From Platerodrilus igneus (Eukaryota > Arthropoda > Insecta > Coleoptera > Lycidae): a stretch of DNA of 64,000 nt. Positions 31,490 to 42,501 of the stretch are shown here, one piece after another (positions within the stretch are counted from its first letter, which is position 1; every line of letters starts with the position of its first letter). The stretch is taken from positions 1,364,001 to 1,428,000 of the forward strand of contig JARFIW010000885.1 in the NCBI GenBank assembly GCA_036346225.1. Reading direction: 5' to 3'. The position numbers and the translations under genes were made by a program. The notes beneath the pieces were generated by a model, which saw only the letters and a program-made list of their open reading frames with translations, was not told the DNA's origin and ran no database searches.

Positions 31490-34378
31490 ATGTTATTGGG
31501 CTCTGATGTTGCCAGTCGTATTTTGCTCGATGGGAAAATTGATGGCAAAGAAATTTCGCCTGTTGCTGTCAACACCATATTTGGTTACATGATATTTGGT
31601 ACTGTCGATCCCATCTCAACCAATGTTATTCATTCGTTCTTTGTATCTATCGATCCTTGTATAGATATTGATCTTAAACATTTTTGGGAGCTTGACGACA
31701 TTCCATCGAAGAGTTTGTCGTCCGCAGAAGATGACCTTGCTCAACAATCTTTTAATAACTCGTTGCATCGGTTACCTAATGGTAGGTTCGGCGTGAGCCT
31801 TCCATTTAGAGAAAATGTTCGTGAGTTTCCGGACTCGAAATCTATTGCCATTAAACGTTTATTGTCACTAGAGCGTCGTCTCGAAACTAATCCAGACTTG
31901 CGAAATTTGTATGTAGATTTCATGCGTGACTACGATGCATCTGGTCACATGACGCTTTTATCAACGCCTCCAGCTGACAGTAATGCGTATTTTATTGCAC
32001 ACCATGCCGTGTTCAAACTAGAAAATAATAAACCCAAATTGAGAATTGTTTTTGATGCTTCGGCTCGAGCTTCGAATGGTATTTCATTGAATGATACCTT
32101 ACTCACTGGACCTAAGCTCCAGAATGATATTGTAAAAATACTTTTGGCATTTCGTATTCCCAAGTTCGTTTTGTCTGTGACATAAAACAAATGTACAGGC
32201 AAATATTGATATCAGAAACGGATCGTTCTTATCAATTGATACAATGGCGATGGAATCCTTCAGAACCAATTTCAACCTATCAGTTGAACACAATTACATA
32301 TGGAGTTTCATCCGCTCCTTTTCTCGCCATTCGCACTATCTTAAAACTAGCTGAACTAGGAGAAAATAGTTATCCATTGGCTGCTCATGCTTTGAGAAAC
32401 AATTTGTATGTTGATGATGTATTGACTGGGTCGTCTACTCTCTAGGCAGCTCATGAACTAAAACGTCAACTCATCGACCTACTACGTGCTGGCTGCTTCG
32501 AACTACGCAAATGGGCTAGCAACAGTCCACTACTGTTAGAAGATATTCCTACTGAGTATCAACAAGTAAAACCAAGTTTAGTCGCAAATGATCTTCAGCT
32601 TACCATAAAAAGTGCTTGGTCTTCAGTGGCACTCGATACCTGATAATTTTTCATTTGAAATGCAGCCTTTAGAAAATCGTCTTTCCAAGCGGATTTTACT
32701 TTCGACAGTTGCTAGGATTTACGATCCTCTAGGATTTATTACACCAGTTACCTTTTTACTCAAACAACTCATTCAACAATTTTGGGTGCTGGGGTTGGAT
32801 TGGGATGATCCTCCTCCTGAATCTATTGTCATATTTTGGAAAAAATTTGTTGCTGAATTTTCATATATTGATTCAATTCAAATTCCTCGTTATATCCCTA
32901 TTGATGAAGCCTGTAGCATACAACTACATGGTTTTTGTGACGCGTCCGTGAAAGGATACTCGGCTATTGCATATTTTCGTTTAGTATTTCCGTCAGGAAA
33001 AATATCTGTTCACTTTGTTATGGCTATATCAAAGGTCGCCCCTTTGAAATGTCTTTCTATACCCAAGCTAGAGCTATGTGCTACCGTACTTTTGTCTAAA
33101 TTAGTTCATTTTGTTAAAACTACTTATTCAAATGTAACCTTTGAAAAAATCTGTTGTTACACTGATTCTTCTGTCGCGCTGACTTGGATTAAGTCACCTA
33201 CCTATCGTTTAAAAATGTTTGTAGCTAATCGTGTTAGTTACATCCAAGAACGTATTTCTCCCGAACAGTGGAGTTACATTAGTTCTTCAAACCACCCATC
33301 TGATTGTGCTACCAGAGGTTTATTTCCTTCGGTATTGCCCGCGCATCCGCTATGGTGGGCAGGTCCTGAATTTTTGTCGTTGTCTGAAGAAAATTGGCCT
33401 TTGCCAAAATTGTTCGTCCCTTCTCTGGAAGCATCTTCTGAGGAGAAACGCATTACTTTGATTGCTACTGTAGAATCAACTTGGCTGGAAGACTTATCAA
33501 ACAAATTTTCGTCGTTACACAAAATTCAACGTATAGTCGCATATTGTCTGAGAATCTTTACTGTTAGAAAAGGTACCATCAATTCGCTATTTTTATCGTC
33601 GGTGGAGCTTCACACTGCTCTTATGGTTATTGTCAAGGTGGTCCAATTTAGTTCACTTAAAGTTGAAATCGAAGCCGTTCGTCAAGGTGAGCCTTTGCCT
33701 AAACATCTGCAACGTCTTGGCTTATTTCTTGATTCGAATGACATTTTAAGAGTAGGCGGGAGACTGATTCATTCCAATCTTCCAGATTCCGCAAAACATC
33801 CAGCGGTATTACCCAATAAACACCGTATAACAGATTTGTTAATTAAGCAAGTGCACACACAAAATTTACATTCGGGAGTAAACACAACGATGTACTTGCT
33901 TCAAGAACGATTTTGGATCATCTCATCTCTGCGCGCAGTTCGTAGAATACTGTCTAAATGTTATCATTGTTATCGTCTTCGCCCTATTCCTGTCAGTCCA
34001 GTTATGGGTGAATTGCCGTTATTTCGTGTTGTTGGAAACCAAGTGCTCACGTACGAGGAGTTTTATACTTTAATCACTCAAATTGAAGCATTGTTGAATT
34101 CAAGACCCTTGTGCAGCATAAGTTCGGATCCCAATGATCTTTCGTCACTGACCCCAGGTCACTTTCTAACTTTAGAACCCTTGACAGCACCTCCGGACCC
34201 AGACTTGTCTCATTTGAAAATCTCTAGACTCTCTCGTTGGCAGTTGATTCAAGCTATGCATCAAAGTTTTTGAGTTCGATGGCACAATGAGTATTTACAC
34301 CAATTGTATCAACGTGGTCGGTGGTACAAGTCCAAGAGACTCGACGGCGTTGACATTGGTACTTTAGTGCTCATCAAG
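31490..34378 (+). pseudogene. BEL-1 pol: RT, RNase H, integrase with core deletion
   Basis: 31490-32185 gives the N-terminal RT (PPADSNAYFIAHHAVFKLEN, LRIVFDASARAS). 32191-32445 gives ITYGVSSAPFLAIRT and LYVDDVLTGS, the YVDD active site. A TAG at 32443 follows. 32612-34273 gives RVARIYDPLGFITPV-type linker, RNase H (LHGFCDASVKGYSAIAY, IPKLELCA, CYTDSSVALTWIK) and the integrase zinc module (LHSGVNTTMYLLQERFWI, CYHCYRLR). From VMGELPLFRV the frame jumps to QVLTYEEFYTL: about 130 residues holding the DDE core are missing. The last part, GTLVLIKKEHT, fuses to PIF-A at 34379. Confidence 0.92.
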
Positions 34379-34815
34379 AAGGAGCATACGAAGGGCGGCG
34401 TCATGATGCAGGTATTTTTAGAGAATCTGGACTCTATAATGAACTACAGCAGCACACCGTCTTTCCAAACGAAAATAGGCATTTTGTGCTCTATGGAGAC
34501 CTGGGGTATAGATTAAGGGAGCTTTTGTTGCGGCCATATACTCAATATGAAATTCGTAATAACCCGAACAGGCTAAATTTTAATAATATTATGAGTACAA
34601 TGAGAATTTCAGTTGAATGGGGTTTTGGTAAAATACTACAGTTGTTTGCTTTTGTAGATTTTAAAAAAAATCAAAAAATACTGTTGCAAGATGTCAAAAT
34701 GATGTATAAAGTCGCTGTGCTTTTAACAAACTGTCATACTTGCCTATATGGCAGTGAAGTTACTTCTTATTTTGGAATAAATCCTCCAACCCTCGAAGAG
34801 TATTTGAATTTGTAA
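34379..34815 (+). pseudogene. PIF-A transposase C-terminal half, fused to BEL-1
   Basis: Matches the last part of PIF-A exon 3: YEGRRHDAG, then LYGDLGYRLRELLLRPYTQY, SVEWGFGKILQLF and NPPTLEEYLNL. A shift lies near 34480. The first Asp block and exons 1-2 are missing because the duplicated block begins here. Upstream DNA is BEL-1. Confidence 0.88.
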
Positions 34816-35044
34816 ATTATTAATTTGTTGCACTAGGTTTAGTTGTTATAATATACATCTGTATAGGTATAAGTATTATTTTGTTGTATTTAATTGTTAC
34901 AGTTGTAGTTATTTTTATGCAATGTGTTTAATAAGCCTTTTACAGTCCTGTTTATTTCTATTGTCATGAAAACATAAGCTAAGAGTCCAAATACATTAAA
35001 AATTTATTTATTATACAGAAGTGATATTAAATTTATTGTTTTAT

Positions 35045-36111
35045 TTACATCTGGTGATTTTTGCTTTGAATACATATAACATCTATTAATTTTTGCCGAT
35101 TTTCTATAAGCTTCATTTGTATTGCCACTTGCTTATCTTCTGTTTCCATCCGCTGCAAACGTTCGCGACGTCCAAGCTCGAACTGTTCCTCTTTCAGCGT
35201 TTGAGCTCGTTCCTGTAGAGCAAGCTCTCGACAGCGAAGTTCGTAAAATTTGTCGCTTTTCTTGCTTAAATAGTCCAATGTCTCTTGCTTTATGCTACCA
35301 TTAATTCTTGCTCTTAAAGGCCCTATAAAAAATATATTTAGAATTATTAAAGTTGCAAGTTAGTTGAAAAGTGTATTTTATACTGAAGAAGAAATTAATT
35401 AATAAAGTTACTGCAAACAATACAATATAAATAATCTAAAAATGTTGCTCCACCTACGTTGAATGTTATTCTTCATCCTAGGTCTTTTTACACTATTTCT
35501 TTTAAAAGTACCACTAGTGCTTGGGCCACTTTCAGTTTGAAGTTCTACTTCTATATCAGGTTCAGTAACTAAAAGTGCACAATTAAGTGTTACACCTTAA
35601 ATTCATAAAACTTACAATTTTGTGTATTAAAGACATTAATATTATCCTCGGTAATAATGAATTCTTCATTGATTCCATTAGCTGCTGCTTCTCGTTGCTG
35701 ATATTCTTCTGCATAAGAATTAACTAAGGGATATTTTTGAACTGATTTTATTGCTTAAATTCTTTGATAAGGTCTGCAATGTTTCTAAGAAGTTCATCTA
35801 TCTCGTTAACTTCTTCTTCAATGCCCGATCTGTAAAGTGATACCAAACATTAATTTTACAAATTCTGCCATAAACATTACTTACTTAATTCTCGCGGTTT
35901 TATCTTTGACTGAAAACTTTGCTACCAAATTATTAATTCGATCTTTCAATGCCCTTATTGAACAATTTTTTCCTGTAATTTGTAACAGATTTATTTGAAT
36001 TAGGTTCCATCTGCTGGTATCTTCAAAGGGATTGTTACCTACAACCTCCCTGGCCAAGTACAAATCATCTTCCCCTGTAAAATGTACCCTTTTTGTACCT
36101 GAATTATTCAT
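35045..36111 (-). pseudogene. PIF-A accessory gene, duplicate, frameshifted
   Basis: Same four exons as 16807-17874. Exon 1 (36111-35885) and exon 4 (to 35045) are open. Exon 2 has lost one T in 'attgcttaaattc' near 35755 (copy 1 reads 'attgctttaaattc'), which shifts the frame before the acidic middle part. There are a few substitutions in the coiled coil. Confidence 0.82.
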
Positions 36112-36949
36112 ATCTCTTTCAAAACAATTCCTTGGAGTATGTATAAACCTTAAACGTACATTATGAGTTTTGACAGATTTTTAAATTATTCGGTGATAAC
36201 CGTTTAACCTCGCAGGATGATCGGTTCAATACGTTTGCGTTTACGGCATACCTAAAAACACTTAACGTTACGTGTGCCGTATCAACATTACGTAAATGTG
36301 AACACTTCTGCGCAGGCGCACGTTAGATTTCTGCGTTTGCGGATACGTTTCACCCCGTGCTTTAACTCTATTATTAAGTTTTAAGTATACGTTAAGAACA
36401 CCGTAAAGTAAATTAATATCTACATAATTACAGAAAAAAGTTTTTAAAATTAAGTCAAATGATTCCTTTGCATTCAACTCTTTTAACAAGCTCCTGTGAA
36501 CGACACGATCGATAGCCAATAATGAAGTAAAAAGTGTCTAGTAGAATTGATCGTTTAGTAGATGATGTCTCATATTAAGACGAAATGTCTTTATAAACAT
36601 TAAACCAACTCGCCTCGAAAACTAGACTATTATTGGAATACGCTATTTGTATAGACAGGAATTTGTGTGTTTATTGTACATTTACAATAATTGATCTATT
36701 AACGAGTGTACGTCCTCACCTTTAAACACCGTCTATTTAAATGTTGTTTGCATCATATAATTTATGTAATTATTGTTCCCTGTAGTTCGTATGTGCTCAC
36801 ATACTAACGTACGGCTATTCGCATGCCTTGTATGTGCATATTCTGCATGTTGTAAGAACAAGTTAAGAATTCATATGTGATTTCTTTTTGACGAACATAC
36901 ATTTGTATACAATTTTAGTGAAAATGCAACAACACAAAAGTTATGCAAT

Positions 36950-38800
36950 TTGTATGATTATACGGAATCTCCGAAAAGTAGTAGCATACACAGTTGCATA
37001 TTAACTAATGTGCATGCATTTGTATGTAATTTATGTAACTATGCCGCATCACTAATAAGTTATTTACAAAGACACATGATATCCCATATTAACAAACGTC
37101 CATTTACATGCAATTTGTGTGATTATACAGCATCACGAAAAAGTACTTTATAAGGTCATATACAGTTGCATACTAACGAACGTCTATTCGCAAGCAATTT
37201 ATGTAATTATGCTGCACTACATAAAGGTAGTTTAAAAGTACACACGATGTCGCACATTAACAAACGTCTATTTGCATTCAATTTATGTAATTATGCCACA
37301 TCAAAGAAAAGTAATTTACCAAGACATATGAAGCCACATACTACCGATCGTCCATTCGCCTGCAACTTATGTAATTATACCACATCGAGAAAACACAGTT
37401 TACAAAGACATATGACGTCGCACACTGGCGAACGTCCATTCGTCTGCAATTTATGTAATTATACTGCATCACATAAAACTAACTTAAAAACACATATGAA
37501 GTCGCACACTAACGAACGTCCATTCGCCTGCAATTTGTGTAATTATGCCTCATCAATTAAAAGTAGTTTATTAAAACATATGAGGTCGCATACTAAGGAA
37601 CGCCCATTCGCTTGCAATTTATGTAATTATGCTGCATCAGTTAAAAGCAATTTAAAAGCACATATGATGTCGCACATTAACAAACGTCCATTTGAATGCA
37701 ATTTATGTAATTATGCCGCATCACAGAAAGGTAATTTAAAAACACATTTGAAGTCTCACACTAACGAACGTCAATTCCTCTGCAATTTATGTAATTATGC
37801 CGCATCACATAAAGTTAGTTTAAAAAGACATATGAAGTCGCACACTAACGAACGTCCATTCGCCTGCCATTTATGTAATTATGCCACATTACATAAAGAT
37901 AATTTACCAAGACACATGAAGTTGTACACTAGGGAACGACCATTCGCATGCAAATTGTGTAATTATGCAGCATCACATAAATATAAGTTAAAAACACATA
38001 TGAAATCGCACACTAATGAACGTCCATTCACTTGCACTTTATGTAATTATGCCGCATCACAGAAAGGTAATTTAAAAACACATTTGAAGTCTCACTCTAA
38101 CGAACGTCCATTCCTCTGCAATTTGTGTAATTATGCCGCATTACAGAAAGGTAATTTAAAAACACATTTGAAGTCTCACTCTAACGAACGTCCATTCCTC
38201 TGTAATTTGTGTGATTATGCTGCATCAATCAAAAGTAGTTTACTGAAACATTTGAAGTCGCATACTAACGAACGCCCATTTGCTTGCAATTTATGTAACT
38301 TTGCTGCATCACATAAAGGTAGTTTAAAAGCACATATTATGTCGCACTTTAACAAACGTCCATTTGAATGCAATTTATGTAGTTATGCCGCATCAATGAA
38401 AAGTATTTTACTAAGACATATGAAGTCGCACACTAACGAACGTCCATTTGCCTGCCATTTATGTAATTATGCCGCATTACATAAAAGTAATTTAAAAGTA
38501 CATATCAAGTCGCACACTAACGAACGTCCATTTGTCTGCCATTTATGTAATTATGCCGCATTACATAAAGGTAATTTAAAAGTACATATCAAGTCGCACA
38601 CTAACGAACGTTCATTCGCCTGCCATTTATGTAATTATGCCGCATTACTTAAAGGTCATTTAAAAGTACATATGAAGTCACACACTAATGAACGTCCATT
38701 CAAATGCCATAATTGTGATTATTGTGCAACATGCAAAAGTCGTTTACAGAAACATGTGCTGTCCCATATTGATGAACGGCCATTTGTTCAAAATATGTGA
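36950..38800 (+). pseudogene. C2H2 zinc-finger array, duplicate, with one internal stop
   Basis: Frame 36950-37153 holds one complete finger and part of a second. A TAA at 37151-37153 falls in that finger's helix. The same frame then runs open from 37166 to 38800 with 19 units of 28 residues plus VQNM. The first two of these have lost their first Cys (ASNLC, AFNLC), and the ninth ends HMKLYT. Fingers 5-11 and 13-15 of the 19 correspond to fingers 2-8 and 9-11 of array 1. Unit 12 is an extra near-copy of unit 11. Array 1 lacks the stretch between its finger 1 and finger 2 that is present here. If translation started at 37166 a 544-residue protein would still result. Confidence 0.7.
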
Positions 38801-39985
38801 TTTTCTGTATCAGAAAAGAGAGTCTAGAAAGCATATGTGTTATCCATTACTAACGATGACAATGTGCATACTTTTTATGTAATTAAGTTGTGTCAAAAGA
38901 AATCTGGAAAACGCAAACGACCGCCTAATAACGAATCTGCATTTGCATACGGTTGACTTGCATACAAAGGAACTCCTGTTTAGAAAAATGCATTCCTATA
39001 ATCACATCAATTTGTGTTGAGCTTCAATAACTTATTAGAAAAGAAACTTAAATGAAGATTCAAATTTAGTTTGTACACATATGAACAACCGCTAAGTATT
39101 TAAATTAACTTTAACCGTTACTTTACATCACTGAATAGTTATAAATTTTTTAAATATAACTTCCTAGATACTTATGCGTTAAGGGTTTTTGATAGCTGAA
39201 ATGTATTTGCCTCATTATACTTAACATGCGTACAACGACTAGACAAAAATGTTGTAACAACTATGTGAAATGTTTGTATCATCACCAACAAAGCATTAGT
39301 TCAAAAAACCTACAATAGCATAAACATTGTTTAATTGCCCGATTAGATTTATAATAGTTATTCCCAGGGGTCTACACAACTCAACGCTCGAAAATTAAAA
39401 TAGATCCAGTTTAATGAATGTATTATAAAACTGCCCCACAATAACACTCACGTAAAACCCATTACAGCATAGCAATAATTTTAAGCATATTTCCAGCACC
39501 CAAAGATACGAAGCTCGGTTTATCGAATATTGCAGGCACTTGTCGGACTATATTGAAGTGTCCTGTGTCTGAAGAGACAACGAAATCTAGACTTCCGAAC
39601 GCCATTGCAACACTCAATTTTATTACATGAAGTCTTATACAATTTGTTGTAGGTATCTTTCTCCATATTATCTGATCTCTTGGGAATGGAGTAAGTAATC
39701 AACAACGTAGTAGGTAACCTGTTCACCTATAAATAATGTATTTCTTTGTAATGTAGTTTGCTGTACTAACTACCATTACCCAACCGAAAGTAAGTTTATG
39801 AATTCTTTTTGTACATTCGACTGATTCCATATAAATGAGTCCCTGGTACTGCCAGGAAATTTAGCATTAACATTTAATATTTTTAAATAAGCATCACATA
39901 TCTAAAATATCTCTCATTAAGAAGAATATATGAAAAAAGATTGCCAGTTGAACATTAAGTGAATGATAATTATTTCAATTCTCAT
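38801..39985. other. spacer after zinc-finger array 2
   Basis: Duplicate of 20303-21530, with the same finger debris at the start and no coding frame of note. Confidence 0.55.
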
Positions 39986-40206
39986 ATACTATTACAACCC
40001 CGCCGCGCCGGTACGCGAGACACTACAGTCAGTTGGTAGCAATATTAGATAATGTAAAAATGGCACGCAAATTATAGATGACGTCACACAATATGCGAAT
40101 TATTGCAACACAATTTAACAGTTTAAAGAAATACAAATTTTAAAGAAAACCCCAACCGGGTACTCACGTGAACATGTAGGGCTTCCTTCAGAATTACTCC
40201 ACGATG

Positions 40207-40988
40207 TGTTACGTGCCAAAGTGGCCCTTAAACATGTCTTAGGTTAATTTTGATGTGCGGAAGTTTCGCGCCACAATTTCAAAAGACGGGGCGCATATTT
40301 CCGTTACGTCACAGTGCGTTTGCGCCAGATCGCGCGACGCGAGTGGGTTGGACGAATAACCTCGCGCCGACGTGTAAAAGACAAAAAGTGGGGTTTTTAC
40401 TCTGCTCTCTTTAATGTGGCTTTTTGCCCGAACCTTCGAGTGGAGTGGACGTTTGAGGTATCGTATCGTGCCTTATCTTTACCTATGTAGTTTTCCTTGC
40501 TTGCTTGTCTTTGTTTGTCGCCCCTATACCATGTTCCCGTCATTCCCTGCATGGGTAGAAGAAATTTGAAGCCACCTAGGCGAACCGTACTGCACGACCC
40601 TGGATGAACGAGCTCATGATGGCCGGAGCTGGTCCGAACGCTTTGGAAGAGCGTCGGGCGTACCATCTTTAACTACCCCAAAAGGGCCTTCCGTAGCCTG
40701 ATGGACCTTAGCGAAGCCAACTTTACCACAACTCCGCGGCACGCCGGATTTCTGAGTGAGTACTCTCTTGTTAATTTGTTCGCTGTATCGTTTATTGTTT
40801 TAAATTTATATAAATTTCCATATTATTGCGCAATATAAATTGTGCATTGGTGACGTCATTGACAGATGAGCGCGCCCAAAATCTGTATAAGATTAGCGCT
40901 ACCAACTGCCGATGGTGTCTAGTAATCCCCGATTACGGTGTTGTATTTATCGAACTTTAAAATTTAATTATCGACTTTAAATGTAAGA
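40207..40988 (+). mobile_element. solo LTR nested in the LARD 3' LTR (TGTTACG family)
   Basis: 782 bp with TGTTACGTGCC and GTAAGA ends, flanked by GATG (40203-40206 and 40989-40992). It is absent from the other LTR copies, so it is a late insertion. It has a GTGAGTAC donor-like site near 40755 and 'tgacgtcattgaca' near 40854. It is the plus-strand relative of 11180-11950. Confidence 0.85.
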
Positions 40989-42104
40989 GATGGCGGCGAC
41001 TTCGCTAGTCTTCCGGGCGTCGCCTGCTTCGCTAATCTTTCTCGGGCATGGGCTGCTTTGCTAATATTTCTCGGGCGCGGGAATTCTTGAGGCCGGTTGA
41101 ATGCCAAATTCAAATTGTCTTCTTTCTATATGTAGGGAACGACAGGAAACTGGTTTATACGAAACGATAGTCAAGAGAAGGCAAAAGGGACCTACATAAC
41201 ATAAAAAGATACGATAAGACACAAAAGACCACAACACTTGTTCACATCTCGGAGGCTAGTTCAACACGTCTCCCGAAATCCACCACTTGCCTTCTTGACA
41301 CACCGCGTCGGTGCAAATCTCGCGCAACGCACTATCTGAAGTGACGGAAATACGCGCACAAGTCTTTTTAAATTTATGGCGCGAAATTCTTACAAATTAT
41401 AACTTAATTGGGATGTTTAGTGCCGAATTTTTCGGCACGTAACAATCGCGACAAAGCCATAATAGAAAAAACTTAAAAAAAGAAAATAACTGTTACCACA
41501 GTAACATCTTAAAATCTAAATCCTAACTAACCTACATAAATCCTAACTTAAATCCTACAAAATGTTTATTTGAGGCGCCACCTGGTTTTTTCCGACCGAT
41601 AACACGTCTACCGGATTACCAGGAAACGGAAAAGTGCACACACGAGTCTTAGGTGTGGCGCAGTTATAATCGACAGTACAAATTTGTCGGGGAGCATGAA
41701 ACACTACTTAAACTAAAACAAATGCGACAAGTCGCCTAACCTATATACTAAACTAAAGCTAACATTAGTTTCCTATGTGCAAACGCACATGAGCGTTGCA
41801 TCTAAACTGTTTCTTTGTTGGCAAAAAAAATGCCCAAATTCAAAAATGTTCAAAAGAGTGAGTTACTCTACACTCTAGCAAATTTTTAGTTACTGGTACT
41901 CTGGTTTAATAAACAATACACATCAAAACTTGTCCATGACATGGCTGTGAATTAACAAATTTACCAAAAGTACCACCTTACTAATTCTTTACATTGCTAA
42001 CCTAACAAATTACATTTCTACCACCAGGTTAGCTTTTTCACTTAATATTCAAAAAAAATAATAATTCCCACGTCTTGTCATAAATACCAAACGTTAGGAA
42101 GATA

Positions 42105-42338
42105 AAAAGATAAAACAAGATCTCAAGTTATTATTGAAGATAATAGATAAGATAACGATATTGAGCTTAAGTTATTATCAAAGGTAATAGGTAAGATAAC
42201 GATATTAAACTAAAGTTATTATTAACGGTAATAGGTAAGATAACGATATTAAAGTAAGGTTATTATCCAAGATAATAAATAAGATAAAGATATTAACTCA
42301 AGTTATTATCAAAGATAATAGATAAGATAACGATAGAG
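42105..42338. repeat. 44-bp tandem repeat, about five units
   Basis: 'gataacgatatt' words recur at 42151, 42195, 42239, 42283 and about 42326 (spacing 44,44,44,43). Each unit holds a small palindrome, TTATTATC-n-GATAATA. Lies in the internal region of the LARD-like element, beside the structured block. Confidence 0.85.
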
Positions 42339-42339
42339 T

Positions 42340-42501
42340 GGCTCCGTGGAGCCGTTACATGGAAATTTCTCGTGCCCCCTAAAAAGGGCGACCTGTGAAG
42401 AGGGCCCGTTTGCAATAAACGGCACGAGGGACCGGCAAAGGCATTTGGGTGCATCCCTGCACCCGGCGTTAATTGATATCGGTGATATAATCACCCGATA
42501 T
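42340..42501. other. cluster of strong hairpins in the LARD internal region
   Basis: Successive inverted repeats: GGCTCC-GT-GGAGCC (42340-42353); CTCGTGCC (42369-42376) pairing with GGCACGAG (42421-42428), with CCCT-aaaa-AGGG inside; GGGTGC-n6-GCACCC (42447-42464); and a 12-bp imperfect hairpin around GGTGAT-ata-ATCACC (about 42474-42501). GC content is well above the surroundings. The pattern suggests a folded RNA or DNA element, possibly an RNA packaging or dimerisation signal; this is inference. Confidence 0.55.

Larger units (their letters stand above)
28730..34378 (+). mobile_element. BEL-1: BEL/Pao retrotransposon, 3'-truncated
   Basis: Order: probable 5' LTR (28730-29126), leader, gag (29776), protease, RT, RNase H, integrase. 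The integrase core is deleted, and the element stops within the integrase C-terminal region at 34378, where PIF-A sequence begins. No 3' LTR is present. Confidence 0.88.
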
